NCBI GenBank assembly: GCA_902580505.1
Contig: CACHLB010000006.1
Coordinates: 1 to 57,808 of the forward strand
DNA: 57,808 nucleotides
Source of the DNA: an uncultured Pelagibacteraceae bacterium
Lineage (GTDB): Bacteria; Pseudomonadota; Alphaproteobacteria; Pelagibacterales; Pelagibacteraceae
Direction of reading: 5' to 3'
Below are positions 1-7,465 of this stretch, one piece after another. The notes under the pieces are model-generated. The model worked only from the letters and a program-made list of their open reading frames with translations. It had not been told where the DNA came from and ran no database searches. The stretch's first letter is position 1. Each line of letters begins with the position of its first letter. Made by a program: the position numbers and the translations under genes.

Positions 1-473
1 AGAAAAATCTAGAAACTTCTTTATTAAAAAAATTGTCAAGTAACAAAAAATATGAATATAACCTTTCAGAGTTATTATTTGAAGTAGATGAGAATGAAAA
101 AATCGGGGAGAAACACAGTGAAATACTTGGTTATATAAAAAAAAATAATTTTAAAGCTGCATCCTTAAAATTTAGTATTTCTGAAAGTGCAACAAAAGGT
201 GGTGAAATCGGATGGGTAAAAGAAACGCTTTTATCAAAGAATATTTCGAATATTTTAAACAAATTAAAAAAGGGTGAAATGACAAAACCTTTAAAATATC
301 CAAATGGTTATTTAATTATAAAAATTAATGATAAAAAAGAGATGAAAGAAATAACAGATATGGATAAAGAACTCAGTGAATTAATTAGTTTTGAGAGAAA
401 TAGACAGTTAAATCAGTTTTCTCTTTTGTATTATAAAAAGTTAAAACAAAATACAAAAATTAATGAATACTGA
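1..473 (+). CDS. surA: SurA-like periplasmic peptidyl-prolyl isomerase/chaperone, 5' end outside window
   Basis: The reading frame is open from the first base (first full codon at position 3), so the gene begins upstream and only the last ~157 residues are present. These contain a parvulin-type rotamase segment (KGGEIGWVKE, then KGEMTKPLKYPNGYLIIKI) followed by a charged C-terminal helix, the pattern of SurA and related PpiC proteins. SurA chaperones outer-membrane proteins in the periplasm and isomerises prolyl bonds. The family call rests mainly on the rotamase motif and on the order surA-pdxA-ksgA, which is conserved in many proteobacteria. The stop overlaps the pdxA start by 11 bp, implying translational coupling. 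The signal peptide and N-terminal chaperone module cannot be seen, so a different PpiC-type isomerase remains possible. Confidence 0.75.
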   Translation, partial: KNLETSLLKKLSSNKKYEYNLSELLFEVDENEKIGEKHSEILGYIKKNNFKAASLKFSISESATKGGEIGWVKETLLSKNISNILNKLKKGEMTKPLKYPNGYLIIKINDKKEMKEITDMDKELSELISFERNRQLNQFSLLYYKKLKQNTKINEY

Positions 474-1425
474 TTATATCCTTATAGTATTAGGTGAGCC
501 TTATAGTGTTTTTTCTGAAATAATTGGAAAATATTTTAGAAATAAAAAAAAATTTAAGAAAAAAATAATTATTATAGGAAATCAAAATCTTTTAATTAAA
601 CAGTTAAAAAAACTAAATTGTAATTTTCCAATTAATAGTATTTCAAATTATAAAGATGCAGAAAAGAAGAAAATTAATTTAATTAATATAAATTTTAAGC
701 ATAAAAAGATATTTGATAAGATTAGTAATAAATCTAATCTATATATAAGAAATTGTTTTAAGAAATCCCTCGAAATTATCGAAAATAAAGAAGACAAATT
801 CGTATTAATAAATGGACCTGTTTCAAAAAAAACTTTCTTAAAAAAGCAATACTCGGGTATTACTGAATATTTATCTCACAAGACTCATTCTACAAACGAA
901 GTGATGCTTATTTACAACAATAAATTTTCTGTTTCACCAATAACTACTCATATTCCTATAAAAAAAGTTGTAAGAAATATTACTAAAGAGAAAATTCAAA
1001 ATAAAGTGATAAGACTAAATAACTTTTACAAAAAAGTTTTCAAAAAAAAGATAGCAATCGCGGTGCTTGGATTAAATCCTCACTGTGAAACAATTGATAA
1101 GTTCAGTGAAGAAGAAAAAATTATCTATCCTGCAATTAAATATTTAAAAAATGTTGGCATTAGGATTTTTGGACCATTTTCTGCTGATACATTTTTTATT
1201 AAAAAAAATATTAATAAATATGATTTAGTTATAGGAATGTATCATGATCAAGTTTTAACTCCGATGAAAACAATATTTAATTTTGATGCAATAAATATAA
1301 CAGTTGGTCTTCCTTTTGTTAGAATTTCTCCAGATCACGGTCCTAATTCAGATATGCTTGGAAAAAATGTATCAGATCCCTCATCTTTCATTTATGCAAT
1401 GAAATTTGCGGAAAATATTAGATGA
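463..1425 (+). CDS. pdxA: 4-hydroxythreonine-4-phosphate dehydrogenase (vitamin B6 synthesis)
   Basis: PdxA oxidises 4-phosphohydroxy-L-threonine with NAD in the DXP-dependent route to pyridoxal phosphate. The 320-residue product has the family length and the three metal-binding histidines in context: TTHIP (His163), GLNPHCE (His207) and MYHDQVL (His261). INGPVSKKTF, SADTFF and SPDHGP are further family motifs. The N-terminal glycine-rich motif, normally GDPxGIGPE, reads GEPYSVFSEI here, a clear divergence outside the metal site. The stop codon overlaps the ksgA start as ATGA, so the two are probably translated in a coupled way. Function is assigned with good confidence from the metal site and the surA-pdxA-ksgA order. 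Confidence 0.92.
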   Translation: MNTDYILIVLGEPYSVFSEIIGKYFRNKKKFKKKIIIIGNQNLLIKQLKKLNCNFPINSISNYKDAEKKKINLININFKHKKIFDKISNKSNLYIRNCFKKSLEIIENKEDKFVLINGPVSKKTFLKKQYSGITEYLSHKTHSTNEVMLIYNNKFSVSPITTHIPIKKVVRNITKEKIQNKVIRLNNFYKKVFKKKIAIAVLGLNPHCETIDKFSEEEKIIYPAIKYLKNVGIRIFGPFSADTFFIKKNINKYDLVIGMYHDQVLTPMKTIFNFDAINITVGLPFVRISPDHGPNSDMLGKNVSDPSSFIYAMKFAENIR

Positions 1426-2213
1426 GCATTAAACCTAAAAAAAGTTTAGGACAAAATTTTTTAAAAGATAAAAATATATTATCTAAAATAGTAGATGCCG
1501 CAGAATTATCAGCTGAGGATATAGTTTTAGAGATTGGACCAGGCACGGGTAATTTGACAGAAATGATATTAGAAAAAAATCCCAAGAGCATTTATGTTGT
1601 TGAAAAAGACAAACGATTAACAGTTCTTCTTGAGAAAAAATTTGGAAAAAAAATAAATATTATTAATAAAGATATTTTGAAGTGTTATAATGATTTTAAC
1701 TTTGATTTACCAATTAAGGTATTTGGAAATTTGCCTTATAATGTTTCAACAAAAATTTTAACATCCTTCATAAAAGTGAAAAATTTAAATAAAATATTTA
1801 AAAAATTTATATTTGTTTTTCAAAAAGAAGTTGCTGATAGAATTATGGCTGATGAAAATACTAAAAATTATGGAAGGCTATCTATAATATCTTCATGGAA
1901 AATGAATAAATCTAAAATATTTAATATTTCGCCTGAGTGTTTTCATCCAGTTCCTAAAGTTTGGAGTAGCTTGGTTACCCTATCGCCAAAAGCAAACTAT
2001 GAAAATTTAGATAAATTCAAAAACTTAGAACACATCACAAACATATTTTTTAATCAAAGGAGAAAAATGATTAAAAAACCAACGAAGCTCCTTTTTAAAA
2101 ATTTTGAAGATGTAGCTATAAATTTAAAATTAGATCTGAATTTGAGGCCTCAAAATTTATCATTAAGAAAATATATCGAAATTTGTAAATATTATGAAAA
2201 TTTAAATATTTAG
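1422..2213 (+). CDS. rsmA: 16S rRNA dimethyladenosine transferase (A1518/A1519)
   Basis: Also called KsgA. It uses S-adenosylmethionine to dimethylate two adjacent adenosines near the 3' end of 16S rRNA, a late step in 30S assembly. The N-terminus KKSLGQNFLKD is diagnostic. The SAM-binding motif VLEIGPGTGNL follows near residue 36, then the catalytic motif NLPYNVSTKIL (N-L-P-Y), FVFQKEVADRI, PKVWSSLVTL and the RNA-contact motif FNQRRKM. At 263 residues it is close to the E. coli enzyme. It begins inside the pdxA stop and its last 12 bp overlap the 3' end of the convergent gmk, so neither gene can have a separate terminator here. Confidence 0.96.
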   Translation: MSIKPKKSLGQNFLKDKNILSKIVDAAELSAEDIVLEIGPGTGNLTEMILEKNPKSIYVVEKDKRLTVLLEKKFGKKINIINKDILKCYNDFNFDLPIKVFGNLPYNVSTKILTSFIKVKNLNKIFKKFIFVFQKEVADRIMADENTKNYGRLSIISSWKMNKSKIFNISPECFHPVPKVWSSLVTLSPKANYENLDKFKNLEHITNIFFNQRRKMIKKPTKLLFKNFEDVAINLKLDLNLRPQNLSLRKYIEICKYYENLNI

Positions 2214-2828
2214 TTTTTTAACATGACTTTTAATAAATTCATAATCGTATAAATTTTCTTTTTGTTTATTTTTAATTACTTTCATAATTCTATCATAACA
2301 TTTCTTTAGATCGTCGTTAATTACAACTAAATCGTACTCTTTCCATTTAGATAAATCTTTTTTAAATTCTTTCATTCTTTTTTTCACTGTCTTAATATTT
2401 TTTTTTTCTCTTTTTATCAGTCTGTTAATTAATTCTTTTTTTGATGGTGGTAGTATATATATAGTTAATAATTTATACTTTAATCTCTTATTTCTTATTT
2501 GTCTTGTTCCCTGCCAATCTATATCAAAAATAACATTTTTTCCCTCGTTAAGCTTGCTAATTACTTTTTTTTTAGACGATCCATAATAATTATTAAAAAC
2601 TTTAGCATGCTCTAAAAATTCTCCCTTCTTTATAAGTTTTTTAAAGTTATTTTTTGAAGTGAAAAAATAATCTTTTCCATTTTTTTCATTTGGTCTTGGT
2701 AATCTAGTTGTATGGGATATTGAAACTGAATAATTTTTATTTTTTGAAATTTTTTTTACTAAAGTTGTTTTACCAGCGCCAGACGGAGAGGATAGAATGT
2801 ATATCCCGCTCTTTTTAAAGCTGGTCAT
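2202..2828 (-). CDS. gmk: Guanylate kinase
   Basis: Phosphorylates GMP to GDP with ATP in the cytoplasm. The 208-residue product has the P-loop SSPSGAGKTT near residues 13-22, the GMP-binding segment SHTTRLPRPNEKNG followed by DYFF, and DIDWQGTRQI, all typical of bacterial Gmk. It is the last gene of the fabD-fabG-acpP-gmk operon, 12 bp behind acpP. In many alphaproteobacteria fabF, mltG and a yicC-like gene stand between acpP and gmk; here they are absent. The 3' end overlaps ksgA by 12 bp tail to tail. The Lys-rich C-terminal half reflects the AT-rich genome and not a different family. Confidence 0.95.
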   Translation of the reverse strand: MTSFKKSGIYILSSPSGAGKTTLVKKISKNKNYSVSISHTTRLPRPNEKNGKDYFFTSKNNFKKLIKKGEFLEHAKVFNNYYGSSKKKVISKLNEGKNVIFDIDWQGTRQIRNKRLKYKLLTIYILPPSKKELINRLIKREKKNIKTVKKRMKEFKKDLSKWKEYDLVVINDDLKKCYDRIMKVIKNKQKENLYDYEFIKSHVKKLNI

Positions 2829-2840
2829 TAAAATGTAAAA

Positions 2841-3080
2841 TTAGTTTGCTTTATTCTCAATAAATTTAACAGCATCTCCGACAGTTAGTATTTTCTCCGC
2901 ATCGCTGTCTGAAATTTCTGAACCAAATTCTTCTTCAAAGGCCATAACTAACTCGACTGTATCTAAACTATCTGCCCCTAAATCATCAATGAAACTTGAT
3001 TCGTCTGTGACTTTTGCTTCATCGATTCCTAAGTGATCTGCAACAATTTTTTTTACTTTACTTGAGATTTCTTCTGACAT
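2841..3080 (-). CDS. acpP: Acyl carrier protein
   Basis: Small acidic carrier of acyl chains in fatty-acid synthesis. The 79-residue product carries the phosphopantetheine attachment motif [10 protein letters not shown] with Ser38, and helix residues [16 protein letters not shown] typical of AcpP. It is strongly acidic, unlike its Lys-rich neighbours, as expected for ACP. A Shine-Dalgarno-like AAGGA lies 7-11 bases before the ATG. It follows fabG by 47 bp and precedes gmk by 12 bp; the usual downstream fabF is missing from this spot. Confidence 0.97.
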   Translation of the reverse strand: MSEEISSKVKKIVADHLGIDEAKVTDESSFIDDLGADSLDTVELVMAFEEEFGSEISDSDAEKILTVGDAVKFIENKAN

Positions 3081-3127
3081 TTTTTCCTTGTAGTTTAAAT
3101 TTGTTAATAATTATTTATATTACTTTG

Positions 3128-3865
3128 TCAACAAAAATACATTCCTCCATTTACATGAATTGTCTCGCCTGTAATATAGTCTGATAAATTGGACGATAAA
3201 AATAATACAGCATTAGCAACGTCATCAGGCTCTCCAAATCTTGCCAAAGGAATCTTTTCTTCAAGAGTTTGTTTAAAGTTATCACCAATTTTATCAGTCA
3301 TTTCAGATTTAATAAAACCTGGTGAAATACAATTAACCTTTATATTTTTTTTGCCATATTCAAGTGCAAGGCTTTTGGACATTCCAATAATGCCCGCTTT
3401 TGATGCAGCATAATTGGCCTGACCGATATTACCTGTATGACCAACCACTGAGGATATGTTGATTATTTTACCATGCTTGTTTTTTAACATTTTTTTTATA
3501 GCAAATTTTGTTAACAAAAATGTTGATGTTAAATTTAAATTAATAACTTTGTTCCATTCCTCGTCTTTCATTCTAATTGCCAAATTATCTAAAGTTATTC
3601 CAGCATTGTTTATTAATATATCTATTTTGTTATTAAAAATTTCATTACATTCATCAACAAATTTTTCTATTGAAGCATGATCAGAGATATCAAATTTTTT
3701 TATTTTAACTTTTTTAAAATTTTCTTTAATTTTTTCAAGTTTTTGTTGATTGGTACCACTTGCTATAATATTTGCATTAAATTTGTCTAATTTATCTAAA
3801 ATTGAACCTCCAATACCCCCGGTTGCTCCCGTTAATATGACATTTAAATTTTCTAAATTAATCAT
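3128..3865 (-). CDS. fabG: 3-oxoacyl-ACP reductase
   Basis: NADPH-dependent reduction of 3-oxoacyl-ACP in type II fatty-acid elongation. The 245-residue short-chain dehydrogenase has the cofactor motif GATGGIGG (residues 13-20), NNAG (86-89), and the catalytic Ser139-Tyr152-Lys156 in ISSVVGHTGNIGQANYAASK, with the same Ser-Tyr-Lys spacing as E. coli FabG. The C-terminal ITGETIHVNGG is characteristic. Placement between fabD and acpP supports FabG over other SDRs. The start overlaps the fabD stop by 8 bp, indicating coupled translation in one operon. Confidence 0.95.
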   Translation of the reverse strand: MINLENLNVILTGATGGIGGSILDKLDKFNANIIASGTNQQKLEKIKENFKKVKIKKFDISDHASIEKFVDECNEIFNNKIDILINNAGITLDNLAIRMKDEEWNKVINLNLTSTFLLTKFAIKKMLKNKHGKIINISSVVGHTGNIGQANYAASKAGIIGMSKSLALEYGKKNIKVNCISPGFIKSEMTDKIGDNFKQTLEEKIPLARFGEPDDVANAVLFLSSNLSDYITGETIHVNGGMYFC

Positions 3866-4787
3866 TTGCTATATTATATAAATCTTCAATCTTATTTATC
3901 TGATTTAATTTAACATTTCTATCAATTCTTTTTATCAATCCTGACAAAACTTTTCCTGGCCCTATTTCTATAAATCTATTTACGCCAGACACTATCATAT
4001 TATTTATACTTTCTCTCCACCTAACTGGTTTCTCAATTTGTTTGATTAACAATTTTTTTATATTATCTGAATTATTTTCAGGATTTGCAGTAACATTTGA
4101 AATAATTTCAATTTTAGGATTGACAAAATTAGTGTCTGATATTCGATGATACATTTCATCGGTTGCTTTACACATAAGTGGGCAATGGAAAGGAGCGCTC
4201 ACAGGTAGGATAACAAATTTTTTATTTTGTTCTTTGAATTTAGAACAAACCATTTCTAAAGAACTTATTTTTCCACTTATTACTATTTGACCAGCAGAGT
4301 TGTCATTTGCAATATAACATGGAAAATTTTCAAAATTCTCTTGCAAAATTTTATTTACTTCATCAATTTCAACACCTAATATTGCAACCATACCACCTTC
4401 TCCTTTGGGAACAGCATTTTGCATTGCTTTACCTCTGTATTTCAATAAATTTAATGTTTGATTAAAATTAATAGATTCGGCACAACATAAAGCTGAATAT
4501 TCGCCTAAAGAATGTCCAGCGAAAAAACTTGCTTTATTAACATTGAATTCTGTTTCCTCTTGTAGTGCTTTAAATATTGAGTAGCTAACTATAAATATTG
4601 CTGGTTGTGTATTTTCTGTCTGATCTAATATTTCTTTTGGGCCTTCAAGAATTATTTTACTTATTTTATATTTTAATATTTCATCGGCTTCTTCGAAATA
4701 TTTTTTAACATAATTAAAATTGTCGTAAAATTCTTTTCCCATTCCGACAATTTGTGATCCTTGACCTGGAAAAATAACTGAAAACAT
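3858..4787 (-). CDS. fabD: Malonyl-CoA:ACP transacylase
   Basis: Loads malonyl groups from CoA onto ACP. The 309-residue protein has FPGQGSQIVGMGKEF at the N-terminus, the nucleophile elbow GHSLGEYSAL with Ser93, Arg118 in LKYRGKAMQ, and the catalytic histidine His201 in VSAPFHCPLM. Length and motifs match bacterial FabD. It is the first gene of the minus-strand operon fabD-fabG-acpP-gmk and is divergent from rpsF across an 84-bp gap that must carry both promoters. Confidence 0.95.
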   Translation of the reverse strand: MFSVIFPGQGSQIVGMGKEFYDNFNYVKKYFEEADEILKYKISKIILEGPKEILDQTENTQPAIFIVSYSIFKALQEETEFNVNKASFFAGHSLGEYSALCCAESINFNQTLNLLKYRGKAMQNAVPKGEGGMVAILGVEIDEVNKILQENFENFPCYIANDNSAGQIVISGKISSLEMVCSKFKEQNKKFVILPVSAPFHCPLMCKATDEMYHRISDTNFVNPKIEIISNVTANPENNSDNIKKLLIKQIEKPVRWRESINNMIVSGVNRFIEIGPGKVLSGLIKRIDRNVKLNQINKIEDLYNIAND

Positions 4788-4812
4788 AAAAATGTTAGTA
4801 TATCTGGTGTTT

Positions 4813-4841
4813 TTTTTGTATTGTAATTAAAAATTTATAAT
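4813..4841 (+). promoter_or_regulatory. Candidate promoter for rpsF-rpsR-rplI
   Basis: A perfect TATAAT hexamer sits at 4836-4841, about 30 bp before the rpsF ATG, with TTTTTG 17 bp upstream as a weak -35 element. In such AT-rich DNA isolated -10 matches are common; the divergent gap with fabD makes a promoter here necessary, but the exact element is inferred. Confidence 0.4.
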
Positions 4842-4871
4842 AGTATATCCTCAAATTTTCTAGATAATTAT

Positions 4872-5210
4872 ATGAACTATTACGAGCATACACTTATAGC
4901 AAGACAGGATATATCTCCTGCTCAAATAAAGCAATTACAGGAAAAATATTCAAAAATAATTGAAAATAACGAAGGTAGCATTGTCAAATTTGAAAGTTGG
5001 GGACTAATGCATCTGTCATACTTAATCAAAAAAAATAAAAAAGGTAATTATCTTCACTTTAAAATCGAAGGTAATGGGAAGACAATCAAAGAATTAGAAA
5101 ATACAGAAAAATTAGACAAAAATTTATTAAGATTTTTGACAGTTAAAGTAAAGAAGTTAGACTTGGAAACAGATTATTTTAAAAAAAATGAAGAGATGCC
5201 AAAAAAATAG
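4872..5210 (+). CDS. rpsF: 30S ribosomal protein S6
   Basis: Component of the 30S platform that binds with S18. The 112-residue sequence starts NYYEHTLIARQDISPAQIK and contains ESWGLMHLSYLIKKNKKG followed by NYLHF, the S6 core, with a Lys-rich tail. The genes rpsF, rpsR and rplI follow in the canonical bacterial order with gaps of 9 and 8 bp, which supports the assignment and a single transcript. The start follows the divergent promoter region shared with fabD. Confidence 0.95.
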   Translation: MNYYEHTLIARQDISPAQIKQLQEKYSKIIENNEGSIVKFESWGLMHLSYLIKKNKKGNYLHFKIEGNGKTIKELENTEKLDKNLLRFLTVKVKKLDLETDYFKKNEEMPKK

Positions 5211-5219
5211 ATATAAAAA

Positions 5220-5489
5220 ATGAAGAAGAAAAACATAAAGAAAAAAAACTCACAAAACAATTTCTCTAAACTAAGTGTATTCCAAAACCAAAAATATAAA
5301 TTTAAAAAAAAATGTCCACTATCTGGAAAAGGTGCGCCAGTTGTCGATTACAAAAATATTAAATTATTAAAAAGGTATATATCTGAAAATGGAAAGATAC
5401 TTCCTTCAAGAATAACCTCGGTCAGTCAAAAAAAACAAAGAGATTTGTCTTTATCGATTAAAAGAGCGAGAAATTTAGCATTAATATAA
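5220..5489 (+). CDS. rpsR: 30S ribosomal protein S18
   Basis: Small basic protein of the 30S platform, partner of S6. The conserved core is visible as [20 protein letters not shown] followed by [20 protein letters not shown] and RNLALI at the C-terminus. The 89-residue length is normal; the first ~30 residues are an extended Lys/Asn-rich tail. It sits between rpsF and rplI. A cysteine in KKCPLSG matches the position of the N-terminal cysteine found in many S18 proteins. Confidence 0.95.
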   Translation: MKKKNIKKKNSQNNFSKLSVFQNQKYKFKKKCPLSGKGAPVVDYKNIKLLKRYISENGKILPSRITSVSQKKQRDLSLSIKRARNLALI

Positions 5490-5497
5490 TAAAAATA

Positions 5498-5953
5498 ATG
5501 AAAGTAATTCTTTTAGAAAACGTGAGAAAAGTTGGATCAATTGGAGAGGTAATTGATGTCAATAGGGGGTTTGCGAGAAACTTTTTAATCGCTCAAAAAA
5601 AAGCTCTTTTTGCTTCAAAAGAAAATATTAAAGAAGTGGAAAAAATTAAAGCAGAATTAAATAAAAAAGATTTAGATAAAAAAAACGAAGCTAAAGAAAT
5701 AAATGAAAAATTGAAAAATAAAGAATTTATTATAAAAAAACTTAGCACAGAAAATAAAGAGTTATATGGTTCTGTTAAACCAACAGAAATTTCTAAGATT
5801 TTAAAAGAAGCTGAAAATGTTGAAATAGATCCATCCATGATTCAACCTACTAAAGAAATTAAGTCTTTAGGAATATTTAGCGTTATTTTAAGCCTCCACT
5901 CTGAAATTCAATCACAAATTAAAATTAATGTGATTGCAGAAGACGAAAATTAA
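5498..5953 (+). CDS. rplI: 50S ribosomal protein L9
   Basis: L9 has an N-terminal rRNA-binding domain, a long connecting helix and a C-terminal domain. The 151-residue product begins MKVILLENVRKVGSIGEVID and continues VNRGFARNFLI, the diagnostic L9 signature. A highly charged helix spans about residues 45-80, and the C-terminal domain (LYGSVKPTEI, then IKSLGIFSVIL) is complete. Third gene of the rpsF-rpsR-rplI operon. A 71-bp gap separates it from dnaB, which commonly follows rplI in bacteria. Confidence 0.96.
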   Translation: MKVILLENVRKVGSIGEVIDVNRGFARNFLIAQKKALFASKENIKEVEKIKAELNKKDLDKKNEAKEINEKLKNKEFIIKKLSTENKELYGSVKPTEISKILKEAENVEIDPSMIQPTKEIKSLGIFSVILSLHSEIQSQIKINVIAEDEN

Positions 5954-6024
5954 TAATTATACAATTTTTTCCCCAACTAATATTAATCTTTGTTTTTTAA
6001 ATATGTAAATTTTATTATAATAGT

Positions 6025-7440
6025 ATGTCTCAACCTTTAAATTTGTTACAAAGTAAAGCTGAAGAATTACCGAATAACATTGAGGCTGAACAATCTGTAA
6101 TTGGATCAATACTTCTTTCTAATGAAATATTTGATGAAGTGAATTTGATAATATCAAGTAAAAACTTTTATGATCCAATTCATAAAAAAATATTTGAAGC
6201 ACTAGAAAAATTGATTTATGGGGGGCTTTTAGCAAATCCAATAACACTAAAAAATTATTTCGAAAAAGAAAAAGATGATTTAAATATACCAGAATATCTT
6301 GTTAAAATTACAAAATTTTCTACTTCTTCTAGGCAAGCTATTGAATATTCAAAACTTATTTTTGATCTTTATATAAAAAGAGAATTAATAAAAATTTCAG
6401 GTGAAGTAATTGATCAAGCTAAACTAAATGATTTAGAGACAGATGGTCAAAAAATTATCGAAAATTACGAGAGGTCTTTGTTTGATTTAGCTGAGAAAGG
6501 ATCTTTCAGTTCTTCGTTAATAAAATTTGATGAGGCTATGAGGCAAACTATAGAAATGGCATCAAACGCTTATAAAAATGATGAAGGTATAGTTGGTGTG
6601 CCAACAGGTTTGAGAGATTTAGATGATAGACTAGGCGGTTTACATAAATCAGACCTAATTATAATAGCTGGAAGGCCTTCAATGGGTAAAACAGCTTTGG
6701 CAACTAATATTGCTTTTAATGCAGCGAAAAAGATTCAGGAAAGTGGTGAAAAAACCTCTGTAGCTTTTTTTTCTCTTGAAATGTCTTCAGAACAACTTTC
6801 AACAAGAATATTAGCAGAGCAATCTAGAATTAAATCTAATGACATAAGACGTGGTAAGATTTCTGAAGAACAATTTGATAAATTTATTGAGACATCAAAA
6901 GATATATCCGAGCTCCCTTTATACATTGATGAGACACCAGCTATTACAATTGCAGCCTTAAGTAATAGAGCCAGAAGAATTAAAAGATTGTATGGACTAG
7001 ATATGGTAGTAATAGATTATATACAATTGATGAGAGCATCGAATTCAAACAATGGAAGAGTTCAAGAAATTTCAGAAATTACTCAAGGATTGAAGGCCTT
7101 GGCTAAAGAATTGGCTATACCTGTACTAGCACTTTCACAATTATCAAGAGCTGTTGAGCAAAGAGATGATAAAAAACCTCAATTATCTGACTTGAGAGAG
7201 TCTGGATCAATAGAGCAGGATGCAGATGTTGTAATGTTTGTGTATCGAGAAGCATATTATTTACAAGGAAAAGAGCCAAGACCAGCTACGGTAGAACATG
7301 CTGAATGGCAGGCAAAAATGAATGAAGTTTCACATTTAGCTGAATTAATTATACAAAAACAAAGACATGGACCAACAGGCAATGTTATGCTTGAATTTGA
7401 GGCAATGTTCACCAAATTTAAAGATATTCAAAATAATTAA
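6025..7440 (+). CDS. dnaB: Replicative DNA helicase
   Basis: Hexameric 5'-3' helicase at the replication fork. The 471-residue protein has the N-terminal primase-interaction domain (NIEAEQSVIGSILL, residues 18-31) and the RecA-like C-terminal ATPase: Walker A GRPSMGKT at 216-223, FFSLEMSSEQL, Walker B MVVIDYIQLM, and LSQLSRAVEQRDDKKPQLSD followed by LRESGSIEQDAD. No intein interrupts the Walker A region, a frequent insertion site in other lineages. The rplI-dnaB order is common. A TATAAT-like stretch lies only a few bases before the ATG, which makes its use as a conventional promoter doubtful. Confidence 0.97.
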   Translation: MSQPLNLLQSKAEELPNNIEAEQSVIGSILLSNEIFDEVNLIISSKNFYDPIHKKIFEALEKLIYGGLLANPITLKNYFEKEKDDLNIPEYLVKITKFSTSSRQAIEYSKLIFDLYIKRELIKISGEVIDQAKLNDLETDGQKIIENYERSLFDLAEKGSFSSSLIKFDEAMRQTIEMASNAYKNDEGIVGVPTGLRDLDDRLGGLHKSDLIIIAGRPSMGKTALATNIAFNAAKKIQESGEKTSVAFFSLEMSSEQLSTRILAEQSRIKSNDIRRGKISEEQFDKFIETSKDISELPLYIDETPAITIAALSNRARRIKRLYGLDMVVIDYIQLMRASNSNNGRVQEISEITQGLKALAKELAIPVLALSQLSRAVEQRDDKKPQLSDLRESGSIEQDADVVMFVYREAYYLQGKEPRPATVEHAEWQAKMNEVSHLAELIIQKQRHGPTGNVMLEFEAMFTKFKDIQNN

Positions 7441-7465
7441 ATTAAATTATAAAAGCTAATATTCG

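Noticed and set aside
6016..6021. TATAAT just before dnaB as a promoter
   Set aside because: Only three bases from the ATG, so the transcript would start at or inside the coding sequence; the hexamer is common in such AT-rich DNA.
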